From assembly GCA_944382845.1 (NCBI GenBank), contig CALWNN010000015.1:60357-124356 (forward strand): a stretch of DNA of 64,000 nucleotides. The letters run 5' to 3'. The notes below the pieces were generated by a model. That model was not told the origin of the DNA, ran no database searches, and saw only the letters and a program-made list of their open reading frames with translations. Of the stretch, positions 8,262 through 15,889 are shown in pieces. Numbering within the stretch: position 1 is the stretch's first letter; the number at the start of each line of letters is the position of its first letter. The stretch comes from an uncultured Clostridia bacterium. Its GTDB lineage: Bacteria > Bacillota > Clostridia > Oscillospirales > Ruminococcaceae. Both the position numbers and the translations under genes were made by a program.

Positions 8262-8528
8262 AGGGTAAGAATATTGCATATTAGACAATAATCAATAGGG
8301 AACTTATTGTCTGAATATATTATAGCATGATATGAAAGAAATATCAATACAAATTGATCGAAATGCAAAAAAATGCGTCGAGCGGTCATTTTTTAGGGAA
8401 TATAAGGAATATAAAATCATAAACAAGAAAAGCAGTATATATTTTGCTGGCAAAATAAAAATCTAATAACAAATATAAAATGTAAAATCAGGAATAGATT
8501 CTATCTAATTTTGTTAATTCTTTACTAT
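8262..8528. other. AT-rich intergenic stretch with no gene seen
   Basis: About 270 nt between the hairpin block and repeat copy 2. A short minus-strand frame through 8159-8389 has no SD and an odd composition, and it runs through the inverted repeat; I do not accept it. Nothing else is recognisable. Confidence 0.5.
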
Positions 8529-8593
8529 AACCAAATCGCCGATGTCCCCCTGCCGATTATTCGGCAGACCTACATCTATAGACAGCAGATCCC
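8529..8593. repeat. Multi-hairpin repeat, copy 2 (shorter)
   Basis: It begins AACCAAATCGCCGATGTCC, aligning with the start of copy 1, followed by a 6-bp hairpin TGCCGA/TCGGCA (8551-8566), a GACCTAC linker and a weak second hairpin, ending GCAGATCCC. It has the same orientation as copy 1, about 485 nt away. It lies just downstream of the DUF5131 operon. Confidence 0.55.
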
Positions 8594-8715
8594 ATTAATT
8601 TCTTTGTTGAAGATCGTTGGGAATACTATACACAAACCCATAAGGAGAAAACTCTAAACAATGACTTGTCATTGCTAATGCCGAGTTGCTATAACGCTTT
8701 GCTCCGATTTATACA

Positions 8716-9594
8716 TCAATCACATTTTCCGCAATTACTGCATCCATTACAGGCCGGACGCATACCGCAGGAATTACATCTATCACGAAAAACAGGCTTG
8801 TATCGATCCTCATTGCTAATAGGATAACCCCAGCTATCGTAAAGGTTAAAATGTATTGGTTTACCGGAATAACTCATACCCGACTTGTAAGCCTGCTGAC
8901 TTTGCAGACTGCCATCAAGCTTATAGAGCTTTCTGTCCTTTATAAACCGCCTGCCCGTTCCGCAGAAAACAAAGGTTACATCGTTGTCAACGCACTCCTG
9001 CCGAAGTAGCTTTACCCAATCAAAATGACACGGACGAGCGCCGTCGTAATTCTCACCATCGCATAAGACTTGTTCGATCTGACCTGTTTCAAGATATTTT
9101 CTGATGCTGACCTGACCAATAAACGGAGCACACATAACACCCTTATGCTTGAACGGCAGATCAAGAAGTATCGGGATACGCTCATCAGCTCGACGCTGAT
9201 TTTCGGCTGTGACATTAAAAAAAATGTTCTCCCAGCCATCTTTCCAGTCCTTTGGAAGACAGTCTACGACTCTTTCAGGGCGTTTTGTCAACAAAAAGAA
9301 TATCACATCGCTTCGCAATCGCATAATATCCCATGCTTCATCACGCCACTCGTCAGCCTGCTCAAGGAAGAAATCTGACGTCATGCAGACTCGTATCATT
9401 TCTCCACTCTGTACCTTGTAATTGCCCTTTCTGTCTTTTTGCAGGGGATAATTAAAGCCGGATTTTGTGCGATATATCCTTGAACCGTCCTGATCTCGCA
9501 ATTTGTCAAGAAAATACATATAGCAGTTGTCGCAACCTTCGCTTTTCTTTATACATCCATGCCACGGGTTCCAGATATCATGCATAATACTCAC
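8716..9594 (-). CDS. DUF5131 (phage Gp37/Gp68-type) protein
   Basis: A 292-aa protein of the DUF5131 family, found in phages and bacterial accessory loci. The N-terminal WNPWHGC and SEGCDNCYM place three Cys in a spacing that suggests a radical-SAM-like metal site; this is a family-level prediction, not a demonstrated activity. The C-terminus carries a dense Cys cluster (RCNSCGMRPACNGCSNCGKC), probably a second metal site. It is the last gene of a three-gene minus-strand operon, starting 9 nt after the exonuclease gene. Substrate and reaction are unknown; a nucleic-acid role is inferred from the neighbours. Confidence 0.85.
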   Translation of the reverse strand: MSIMHDIWNPWHGCIKKSEGCDNCYMYFLDKLRDQDGSRIYRTKSGFNYPLQKDRKGNYKVQSGEMIRVCMTSDFFLEQADEWRDEAWDIMRLRSDVIFFLLTKRPERVVDCLPKDWKDGWENIFFNVTAENQRRADERIPILLDLPFKHKGVMCAPFIGQVSIRKYLETGQIEQVLCDGENYDGARPCHFDWVKLLRQECVDNDVTFVFCGTGRRFIKDRKLYKLDGSLQSQQAYKSGMSYSGKPIHFNLYDSWGYPISNEDRYKPVFRDRCNSCGMRPACNGCSNCGKCD

Positions 9595-9603
9595 CTCGAT
9601 ATA

Positions 9604-10140
9604 TTAAGGAACAAGTTTATAAGTTTTAAAATAGGAATCAATGTCTGCTCCGCTTTGTATATATCTAAGTAGGATCTCAGCACATGCCCGGCTGTCGCTT
9701 GCGGCGTGATGATGATTGAGCTTAATGCCGTAATATTCACACATTACATTTAAACTGTGGCTCATGCCGGGAAGGAGCTTTCTCCCTATTTGCACTGTAC
9801 AAAGATATGATACGCTTTCTTTCCAAGTGATACAATAATCATTAAGACAACGTTTCAGAACGCTCATATCAAATACGGCATTGTGTGCGGTCAATATCCC
9901 GCTGCTCATATATGGCTCAATTTCCGTCCATATTTCGGGAAATGTCGGAGAATTCTTTACAGCTTCTTCTGTTATTCCTGTAAGTTTGATATTAAAATTA
10001 TCAAAGTGTGCTTCCGGGTCAACAAGAGTGTAATACTCGTCAACAATTTTACTTTTTTCAATTATCGTTATCCCTATCGCACTTATTCTGCTATTTGCAC
10101 GATTTGGTGTTTCAACATCAAATACTACAAATCTTGACAT
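9604..10140 (-). CDS. DnaQ-like 3'-5' exonuclease
   Basis: A 178-aa DEDDh-type exonuclease domain standing alone. Motif I is VVFDVETPN, motif II TAHNAVFDMSVL, and motif III HHHAASDSRACAE, giving the expected D-E-D-D and general-base His residues. Such proteins trim single-stranded DNA or RNA 3' ends with two metal ions. It is 4 nt downstream of the YjbR-EVE gene and 9 nt upstream of the DUF5131 gene, so the three are almost surely co-transcribed. It is too small and isolated to be the Pol III epsilon subunit in this setting. Confidence 0.9.
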   Translation of the reverse strand: MSRFVVFDVETPNRANSRISAIGITIIEKSKIVDEYYTLVDPEAHFDNFNIKLTGITEEAVKNSPTFPEIWTEIEPYMSSGILTAHNAVFDMSVLKRCLNDYCITWKESVSYLCTVQIGRKLLPGMSHSLNVMCEYYGIKLNHHHAASDSRACAEILLRYIQSGADIDSYFKTYKLVP

Positions 10141-10144
10141 TACA

Positions 10145-10909
10145 TTACTTCCTTTTCAATGCGTTACTGAGGCTATAAGGGACACCCCTTGCTCCTCTTA
10201 CTGCAAAAATTGCAAATTCGTCATTTAAGCGTTTAAAAGTGAATTTATCTGAACTGTAACGTCTTTGAAGCTTAATTTTCATCTTCTTTTTGACCGTCAG
10301 TTCTTCGTTGCGATAATCACATGGTATATCAGTTTCAATGACCTTGCTTTTAAAGAGAACAGCAGAAACAGGTGCGCCCACATACAGAAAAACTGTATCG
10401 CCCTTTTTAATACTTGCACTTTGTTTCCATTCTATTGTGTCTGTCTCGTCAAAGGCATGTTCAATATCGTAATATTTCGGATTTGCAGGGACAAGCCATT
10501 CCTTTGGAGGTCGGAGTGCTTGTTTTTTCTGTTTTGAAGCAGTTGTCTTATAGCTTATGTCGATAAGGTTGCAAATTGCTTGCATATCGACTGTACCGTC
10601 AAGCACTACTGACAACCAATTGCCCTTTTTGATATGGTAACCAATGTAATAACCGTCTTGTTCAGTAAGTAGATCTCTCATAAGAATGTCATCAAGTTTT
10701 ACATTCAAAATATCAACATATCCATTCTTTGCGCAGTCGATATTTTCATAGGGAATGTTCATGATAAGACCATACCATTTCCGATTATCCTCATGTCGTA
10801 AGATGGCATAATCAGGAAATCTTGCCCAAAGGTATTCTGGCATAGTGCCGTATTTCTTTTTTGTGTAGGCGAAAACCTCGTTACGAAGTGAGCCTATAAT
10901 TTTCCTCAT
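10145..10909 (-). CDS. MmcQ/YjbR domain fused to an EVE/PUA-like domain
   Basis: 254 aa. Residues 1-120 match the MmcQ/YjbR fold (YLWARFPDYAILRHEDNRKWYG, GYHIKKGNWLSVVLDG). Residues about 135-245 look like an EVE-type PUA domain: WLVPANPKYYDIEHAF, then IEWKQSASIKKGDTVFLYVG. EVE domains bind modified bases in DNA or RNA. The ATG overlaps the TGA of a broken HxlR regulator (ATGA). With the exonuclease and DUF5131 protein downstream this suggests a nucleic-acid sensing or processing role; that is inference. The EVE call is by eye. Confidence 0.78.
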   Translation of the reverse strand: MRKIIGSLRNEVFAYTKKKYGTMPEYLWARFPDYAILRHEDNRKWYGLIMNIPYENIDCAKNGYVDILNVKLDDILMRDLLTEQDGYYIGYHIKKGNWLSVVLDGTVDMQAICNLIDISYKTTASKQKKQALRPPKEWLVPANPKYYDIEHAFDETDTIEWKQSASIKKGDTVFLYVGAPVSAVLFKSKVIETDIPCDYRNEELTVKKKMKIKLQRRYSSDKFTFKRLNDEFAIFAVRGARGVPYSLSNALKRK

Positions 10910-11124
10910 GCTTTAACCCCCCAAACGGTTATTTCCTGAACAGCTTTTCTCGGTTGCTCAAAGTGTGCCATGTCGTGTATACATAGCTCATAAATTATCT
11001 GTGTTTTCCATTTGCTATGCTATTTCTGCAAAAGGGGAGTAACGTGACAGTTTCCTTTCGAGGTTACTATATCATCTTTTACTTTTACAAGATAGTCCTC
11101 GTAATTCGTATATTTTTCCGTGAT
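10906..11124 (-). pseudogene. HxlR-family regulator remnant (lost start, internal stop, truncated)
   Basis: Minus-strand translation gives TEKYTNYEDYLVKVKDDIV, then GNCHVTPLLQK, a TAG at 11022-11020, and in the same frame SKWKTQIIYELCIHDMAHF. This matches the N-terminal winged-helix of HxlR regulators (Cys before VTPLL, then GKWK..IIYEL). Where an ATG is expected, 5 nt after a perfect AAGGAG, the codon is ATC (11124-11122), so the start appears mutated. The recognition half and C-terminus are missing; the frame ends in TGA overlapping the YjbR-EVE start. One in-frame stop, a dead start and truncation together argue for a pseudogene. Confidence 0.75.
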
Positions 11125-11137
11125 AATTTCTCCTTGA

Positions 11138-11156
11138 TATAGCATATCATGCTATA
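11138..11156. promoter_or_regulatory. Perfect inverted repeat, likely operator between divergent genes
   Basis: TATAGCAT-ATC-ATGCTATA, 8-bp arms with a 3-nt centre. It sits between the dead HxlR gene and the divergent esterase gene, just upstream of the HxlR SD. This is where an HxlR autoregulatory site would be expected, and the TATA ends could overlap a minus-strand -10. If HxlR is dead, the site may be orphaned. Confidence 0.6.
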
Positions 11157-11173
11157 ATGTACTTTTATGCCAC

Positions 11174-11202
11174 TTGACAAAGGTTTCTGTATATAGTATA
11201 AT
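11174..11202 (+). promoter_or_regulatory. Perfect consensus sigma-A promoter for the esterase
   Basis: TTGACA (11174-11179), 17 nt, TATAAT (11197-11202). The start codon follows at 11245. Confidence 0.85.
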
Positions 11203-11244
11203 ATAACTACTGTAAAAAGTCAAGAGAATAGAGGCTTTTAGGGT

Positions 11245-11925
11245 ATGGACACAAAGAAATTTACGGTAAATGAGAAAGAAGTCACACTCTATCCTGCAAA
11301 GAGCAATAACCGTACGCTTGTAGTACTGAACACATATATTGGTGATGGAAGTTCGGTGATGAAGCTGCTCTGTAAAATGAACCAAGACGATTTCAATCTT
11401 TTAGTTATTGGAAATCTGAATTGGAATAACGATATGACTCCATGGTATTGTCCGCCGCTATCAAAAAATGATGTTCCATTTACAGGCGGTGCTGATAAGT
11501 ATCTGAATCTGCTGCTATCAATGATTCTACCAAAAGCAAACAATTTTATCAAAGGCACGCCGTCTCACATCTGTATTGTAGGTTATTCGCTTGCAGGTCT
11601 GTTTGCATTGTATTCAATGTATAAATGTGATGTGTTTGACTGTGCAGCAAGTATGTCAGGATCGATGTGGTTTCCGGAATTTAAGAACTATGTGTTGGAG
11701 AACTCCATGATGCGTACACCTGAAAAAGTCTATCTTTCTATTGGTGATAAAGAAGCTAAGACAAAGCATCCTCTTTTGAAAACAGTACAGGAAAACACGG
11801 AGATTATTGCAGAACATTTCAGACAGCTTGGGATAGATACTGAATTTGAACTTAATCCGGGAAATCACTTTAAGGATTCTGCTATCAGGTCCGCAAAGGG
11901 AATAAAAGCATTAATCAGGGAATAG
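11245..11925 (+). CDS. Alpha/beta-hydrolase, esterase-like
   Basis: 226 aa. The nucleophile elbow GYSLAG (about residue 115) and the late GNHF supply the Ser and His of a catalytic triad; the acid is probably in the IGDKEAKTKHPLL region. The arrangement resembles putative esterases of the esterase D / IroE group. There is no signal peptide, so it is cytoplasmic. It has its own consensus promoter and is divergent from the dead HxlR gene, which may once have controlled it. Substrate unknown. Confidence 0.82.
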   Translation: MDTKKFTVNEKEVTLYPAKSNNRTLVVLNTYIGDGSSVMKLLCKMNQDDFNLLVIGNLNWNNDMTPWYCPPLSKNDVPFTGGADKYLNLLLSMILPKANNFIKGTPSHICIVGYSLAGLFALYSMYKCDVFDCAASMSGSMWFPEFKNYVLENSMMRTPEKVYLSIGDKEAKTKHPLLKTVQENTEIIAEHFRQLGIDTEFELNPGNHFKDSAIRSAKGIKALIRE

Positions 11926-11962
11926 ATTTATGTAAAATAAAAACCATCTTCTGTTAATTTTA

Positions 11963-12227
11963 AGACTGACCACAAAAGGTTAGACAAAATTTAAAAAAGG
12001 ATAATTTATACAAGGCGGCCAAGAGAAATCTTGGTCGCTATATTATGCGGTAATTTAATCTGTATTCAACGGGCGTTAAGCTATCAAACTTACAATTAAT
12101 ACGCTTATTGTACCACTTGATGTAGTCTGTAAGTTCTGAAATAACGTATTCAACTGAAGAAAAATCCTGTAGATAAAGCAATTCCGTATTTAACAGGTTG
12201 AAAAATGTTTATGCCACAAGCATTATC
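11963..12227 (-). mobile_element. IS3-family element remnant with transposase C-terminus
   Basis: Minus-strand translation from 12227 gives DNACGIN, a one-base frameshift, then FFNLLNTELLYLQDFSSVEY, continuing to DYIKWYNKRINCKFDSLTP and EYR, ending at TAG 12040-12038. DNAC, the NELLYLQ-like region and the WYN.KR...LTPVEYR ending are typical of the IS3/IS150 OrfB integrase. A hairpin (12015-12038) and an IS3-like end (TGACCACAAAAGGTTAGACA, from about 11967) lie downstream. The other end and most of the transposase are missing. It sits between the esterase and hcp and cannot transpose alone. Confidence 0.75.
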
Positions 12228-12302
12228 AAGTTGGAAGCTTGGTCGGCTTTTGTGACCGGAATGTCAGCAATTTCTTCCCGGATAGTTTTTTAGTACATAG
12301 AA

Positions 12303-12336
12303 GACTCCTCGCCGCCATTATAGCAGTGAGGAGTGT
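12303..12336 (-). terminator. Hairpin downstream of hcp
   Basis: ACTCCTC pairs with GAGGAGT across a 19-nt loop, 14 nt beyond the hcp stop. The T-run on the minus strand is poor, so it may stabilise the transcript end rather than terminate it. Confidence 0.45.
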
Positions 12337-12349
12337 TTGTGATAATTGT

Positions 12350-13951
12350 TTATCCGAGAAGCTTTTTCATATCTTCGTCTGGCGTGGTAATCAGACCGAT
12401 GTTGTATTTCTCAACAAGCAGGTTAAGCACATTGGGAGATAGGAACGCCGGGAGCGTTGGACCGAGTAGAATATTCTTGATTCCAAGATACAGGAGCGTT
12501 AGCAAAATGCAGACCGCTTTCTGTTCATACCAGGACAGCACCATTGAAAGAGGCAGGTCGTTTACCTCACAACCAAAAGCTTCTGTAAGTGCGATGGCAA
12601 CCCGGATTGCGCTGTAAGCATCGTTGCACTGTCCCATATCCATAATGCGGGGCAGACCGCCGATTTTACCAAGGTCAAGATCATTGAAACGGTATTTACC
12701 GCAGGCAAGGGTCAGGACAACGGTGTCAGGGGGCGTTTCCTTTACAAATTCCGTATAGTAATTCCTGCCGGTCCTTGCGCCGTCACAGCCTCCCACCAAG
12801 AAAAAGTGTTTGATCGCACCTGCTTTCACCGCTTCCACTACGGTATCCGCTATGGAAAGGATTGCTCCGTGAGAAAAGCCTGTGGTAACTTTTGAGCCGC
12901 CGTTAATTCCTGTAAACTCCCTGTCTTCTTCATAACCGCCTAACTGAAGCGCTTTTTCTATAACCGGCGTGAAATCCTTATCTTCTCCGATATGTACACA
13001 CCCGGGATAAGACACCGCTTCAGTGGTATAGACCCTGTCTGCATAGCTCTGTTTTGGAGGCATCAGGCAGTTAGTTGTGAACAGAACCGGGGCAGGGATA
13101 TCTGCAAATTCTTTCTGCTGGTTCTGCCATGCAGTGCCAAAATTGCCCTTCAGATGCGCATATTTTTTCAGTTCGGGATATGCGTGTGCGGGAAGCATTT
13201 CGCCATGGGTATATACATTGATACCTTTGTTTTCTGTTTGCTCAAGAAGCCGCTTCAGGTCATACAGGTCATGACCTGAAATAACGATAAAAGGTCCTTT
13301 TTCTACGGTGAGGGGAACTTCTGTAGGAGTCGGAACACCGAGGGTTTCGGTGTTTGCTTTATCCAACAGAGCCATACATTTCAGATTGATTTCTCCAACT
13401 TCCAATACAATCGGAAGCAACTCGTCCACGCCCCAATCCATACCGATTGAAAAAAGGGCTTTATAGAAGAATTGATTCACTGCTTCATCAGAATAGCCGA
13501 GGACGGCAGCATGGTAAGCGTAAGCCGCAATGCCACGAATTCCAAAGAGGATCAGAGACTTCAAAGAACGGATATCTTCATCTCCGTTCCATAGGTTATC
13601 CATATCATAGTCATCATTTCTTCCACAGGCAGATGAACAGCTAAGACAGTTTGGTACAAGACGCTCCTTCTCTGTATGTACACGATCGAACAGGAGGGAT
13701 ATGGTTTTGTCGTCAAAATTTACGTTGGTGACGGTTGTGAATAGGCTCTCGATTACAAGTTTATCCGTCTCTTTTGTAACATTATGCTCATTTCCCTCAA
13801 CAGCACGGGCAAGCCCAACCAATGCGCCGGTAAGCTTGTCTTGAAGCTGTGCTGTTCCGGACTTTTTGCCGCACACGCCGGCGTTTCCTGTGCAGCCGGT
13901 GCATCCTGCAGTCTGTTCACATTGAAAACAAAACATTTTTGTTTTTTCCAT
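12350..13951 (-). CDS. hcp: Hydroxylamine reductase / hybrid cluster protein
   Basis: 533 aa, the normal size for Hcp, which reduces NO or hydroxylamine under nitrosative stress. The N-terminal CFQCEQTAGCTGC and VCGK supply cubane-cluster Cys residues. Later conserved Cys/His/Glu motifs for the hybrid cluster are visible, including TNCLMPP, YPGCVHIG, VGGCDGAR and TLACGKYRFN. It is 16 nt downstream of a ferredoxin-like gene, the usual electron partner, and both are divergent from a Crp/Fnr regulator. Base composition is more GC-rich than the flanking core genes, in line with acquisition. Confidence 0.97.
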   Translation of the reverse strand: MEKTKMFCFQCEQTAGCTGCTGNAGVCGKKSGTAQLQDKLTGALVGLARAVEGNEHNVTKETDKLVIESLFTTVTNVNFDDKTISLLFDRVHTEKERLVPNCLSCSSACGRNDDYDMDNLWNGDEDIRSLKSLILFGIRGIAAYAYHAAVLGYSDEAVNQFFYKALFSIGMDWGVDELLPIVLEVGEINLKCMALLDKANTETLGVPTPTEVPLTVEKGPFIVISGHDLYDLKRLLEQTENKGINVYTHGEMLPAHAYPELKKYAHLKGNFGTAWQNQQKEFADIPAPVLFTTNCLMPPKQSYADRVYTTEAVSYPGCVHIGEDKDFTPVIEKALQLGGYEEDREFTGINGGSKVTTGFSHGAILSIADTVVEAVKAGAIKHFFLVGGCDGARTGRNYYTEFVKETPPDTVVLTLACGKYRFNDLDLGKIGGLPRIMDMGQCNDAYSAIRVAIALTEAFGCEVNDLPLSMVLSWYEQKAVCILLTLLYLGIKNILLGPTLPAFLSPNVLNLLVEKYNIGLITTPDEDMKKLLG

Positions 13952-13967
13952 GAGTCTACTCCTCCAT

Positions 13968-14657
13968 TTAATCTAAAATTTTTCCATCTGTTGAAATTGT
14001 CACAACATTCCACGGAATAAACTTCCCACTTGCCTGCAAAGCGTTCTTCACGGCATACTCAATACCGCCACAGCAGGGAACTTCCATCCGCACAACGGTG
14101 ACGCTTTTGATATTGTTATTCGCAATGATCTGGGTAAGCTTTTCAGTGTAGTCCACATTGTCCAGCTTTGGGCATCCAATCAGCGTGATGCGATTACGGA
14201 TAAAATCGTTGTGGAAATTCCCGTAGGCATAAGCTGTACAGTCCGCCGCAATAAGAAGATTTGCATTTTCAAAATAAGGGGCGTTTATCGGCGCCAGCTT
14301 GATCTGCACCGGCCATTGTGACAACCGGCTGGCAACCGGAGAAGGAGACTGAGCTATCTGGCTTTCCCTTCTGATTGCCTTTACGTTGGTGCCGGGGCAG
14401 CCACAGGGTAAAGGAGCCTTTTGTTTTTTTGACTCAAGGACAGCGGCGTGGTCATAGGCCGGAGCCTCTCTTTCCTCAAAAGTAATCGCACCTGTGGGAC
14501 AGGCAGGGAGGCAGTCGCCAAGCCCATCGCAATAATCTTCACGGGTGAGTTTCGCTTTTCCATCTACCATTTCAATCGCTCCCTCATGACAGGCGTCGGC
14601 ACAGAGACCACAGCCGTTGCATTTTTCATCGTCAATTTTTATGATTTTTCTAATCAT
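13968..14657 (-). CDS. 4Fe-4S ferredoxin-type partner of Hcp
   Basis: 229 aa. The N-terminal 60 residues hold two cluster motifs, CNGCGLCADACHEGAI and CDGLGDCLPACPTGAI. The rest contains further Cys (PLPCGCPG, LIGCPKLD, VPCCGGIEYA) shared with the iron-sulfur protein that regularly precedes hcp in Clostridia. It likely passes electrons to Hcp. The start at ATG 14657 follows an AGGAGG that overlaps the end of a broken upstream gene. It is co-directional with hcp at 16-nt spacing. Confidence 0.92.
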   Translation of the reverse strand: MIRKIIKIDDEKCNGCGLCADACHEGAIEMVDGKAKLTREDYCDGLGDCLPACPTGAITFEEREAPAYDHAAVLESKKQKAPLPCGCPGTNVKAIRRESQIAQSPSPVASRLSQWPVQIKLAPINAPYFENANLLIAADCTAYAYGNFHNDFIRNRITLIGCPKLDNVDYTEKLTQIIANNNIKSVTVVRMEVPCCGGIEYAVKNALQASGKFIPWNVVTISTDGKILD

Positions 14658-14660
14658 TTT

Positions 14661-14923
14661 TCATTCCTCCTGAATCTCGTTTTTAAAGATATTAATGACA
14701 TTACTGTCAGGACTCCAAAAGCATATTTCTCCGTTCCTGGCTTTTGGTGGACTTTCACCACAGCGAAAAATATAAATATAGAGAAAGGCAGTATGCATTG
14801 TTAAAGTATAAGCCTTGGGACAATCAGTGCCATTATCAAAGATGTCTACTGCTTTGTTTCCTCTAATGCAGAAACAACTGCTTTTTTGTCGATAATAGTA
14901 ATTTTTATTCTGGGCTTAGTCAT
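14661..14923 (-). pseudogene. TIGR04076-like small protein, frameshifted, first in hcp operon
   Basis: ATG 14923, preceded by GAGGTG, reads MTKPRIKITIIDKKAVV and stops at TAG 14848-14846 after 25 residues. One base away another frame runs 62 residues to TGA 14663-14661 with FDNGTDCPKA, MHTAFLYIYIFRCGE and ICFWSPDSNVINIFK. Together they resemble TIGR04076-type small proteins (KITV...CP..HTAFPY...RYGG...CCPD...VFK). The gene ends inside the ferredoxin SD, so it was the first cistron of the hcp operon. Family assignment is from memory of the pattern; the frameshift is seen directly. Confidence 0.6.
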
Positions 14924-14940
14924 CTTCACCTCGCATTCTC

Positions 14941-14969
14941 TTGACTTTCTGTGTCAATTATAATATAAT
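14941..14969 (+). promoter_or_regulatory. Sigma-A promoter for the Crp/Fnr regulator
   Basis: TTGACT (14941-14946), 17 nt, TATAAT (14964-14969). A minus-strand TATAAT (14962-14957) immediately adjoins it, so back-to-back -10 elements serve the two divergent units. Confidence 0.8.
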
Positions 14970-14984
14970 TTTTGTAACAAGTCT

Positions 14985-14998
14985 GTTGTTTTTACAAC
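14985..14998. promoter_or_regulatory. Crp/Fnr-type operator in the hcp divergent region
   Basis: GTTGT-TTTT-ACAAC, a perfect dyad of the spacing used by Crp/Fnr proteins. A second short dyad TTGTAACAA is at 14972-14980. The centre (14991.5) is about 41.5 nt upstream of the start expected for the minus-strand hcp transcript (near 14950), the classic class II activator position, and about 15 nt downstream of the regulator's own expected start, which fits autorepression. Start sites are inferred from the -10 elements. Confidence 0.65.
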
Positions 14999-15013
14999 GA
15001 AAATGAGGTTTTT

Positions 15014-15673
15014 ATGAGAGAATATATTCCAATTTTAAAAAAGACCGTATTATTTTACGGGGTAAATGAAAAAGAGATAGAATCCATGCTTTCTTGCCTG
15101 CAGGCGAAAAAATACAATTTCAAAAAAGGGGAATTTGTGTTGAACCAGGGGCAGGGACTGGACAACATCTTGATACTGGTAAAGGGAAAGCTGCATATTC
15201 AGCGGGACGATTACTGGGGCAATAGGAGTATTTTGAACATGGTAAATCCGGGAGAAATGTTCGGGGAGTCCTATGCCGCACCGGAAAGCGGAACTGTCAT
15301 GAATGACGTCATGGCTGTGGAAGACAGCGAGGTGATATTTTTTGATGTAAAAAAAATATTGACAATTTGCTCTTCCGCCTGTCGTTTTCACACTATTGTT
15401 GTGCAAAACCTGTTTTTTGCAATCTCTGAACGAAACAGAAATCTTGTTCGGAAGATGGGATATTTGTCAAAACGCACGACCCGAGAAAAGCTCATCGCTT
15501 ATCTATCCGATGAGGCAAGGCGTCAAAACAGCAACAATGTTTCCATACCGTTCAACCGTCAGCAACTTGCAGATTTCTTATCGGTAGACCGAAGCGCTAT
15601 GTCCAATGAACTTTGCAAAATGAGAAATGAGGGTCTGATAGAATTTAATAAGAACCATTTTACTTTGCTGTAA
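15014..15673 (+). CDS. Crp/Fnr-family transcription regulator, probable hcp regulator
   Basis: 219 aa: a cyclic-nucleotide-binding-type beta-roll in residues 1-120 (including LVKGKLHIQRDD and NPGEMFGESYAA) and a C-terminal helix-turn-helix (FNRQQLADFLSVDRSAMSNE). It lacks the N-terminal Cys cluster of FNR, so it probably senses NO or redox by another means, as HcpR-type proteins do with haem. It is divergent from the hcp operon with a shared control region carrying a Crp/Fnr dyad. Role inferred from context. Confidence 0.88.
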   Translation: MREYIPILKKTVLFYGVNEKEIESMLSCLQAKKYNFKKGEFVLNQGQGLDNILILVKGKLHIQRDDYWGNRSILNMVNPGEMFGESYAAPESGTVMNDVMAVEDSEVIFFDVKKILTICSSACRFHTIVVQNLFFAISERNRNLVRKMGYLSKRTTREKLIAYLSDEARRQNSNNVSIPFNRQQLADFLSVDRSAMSNELCKMRNEGLIEFNKNHFTLL

Positions 15674-15889
15674 AAAGTAAAAATTCTTCACCACAATGGG
15701 ACTTCTCAAAAAGATTAATCCGGAAAATTATACATTTGTGTTATGTGTACCAAACAATGAGCAAGACAATATACAATGCTTCCTTTACAAAGATTATATA
15801 ATTATTTTTTTCGATTTTACAAAATTTTGATTGCGGTCTTTACATTCAAGATGTAAAATTAAATCATACTTATGCAGGAGGAATTTTGT
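15674..15889 (+). promoter_or_regulatory. Leader of ECF operon with inverted repeat
   Basis: No gene lies here. A TATAAT (15797-15802) with a weak -35 is present. TTTACAT-TCAAG-ATGTAAA (15839-15857) is a perfect 7-bp dyad between that -10 and the SD AGGAGG (15875-15880), a good operator candidate. No riboswitch consensus was recognised. Confidence 0.5.

Noticed and set aside
8159-8389. 76-residue minus-strand frame
   Set aside because: It runs through the inverted repeat and terminator hairpin, has no SD and no recognisable domain.
14696-14709. TGACA-N4-TGTCA dyad upstream of the ferredoxin gene, resembling a Crp/Fnr site
   Set aside because: It lies inside the coding part of the broken TIGR04076-like gene, in codons for SPDSNVI, and downstream of the likely promoter. 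The dyad at 14985 is better placed.
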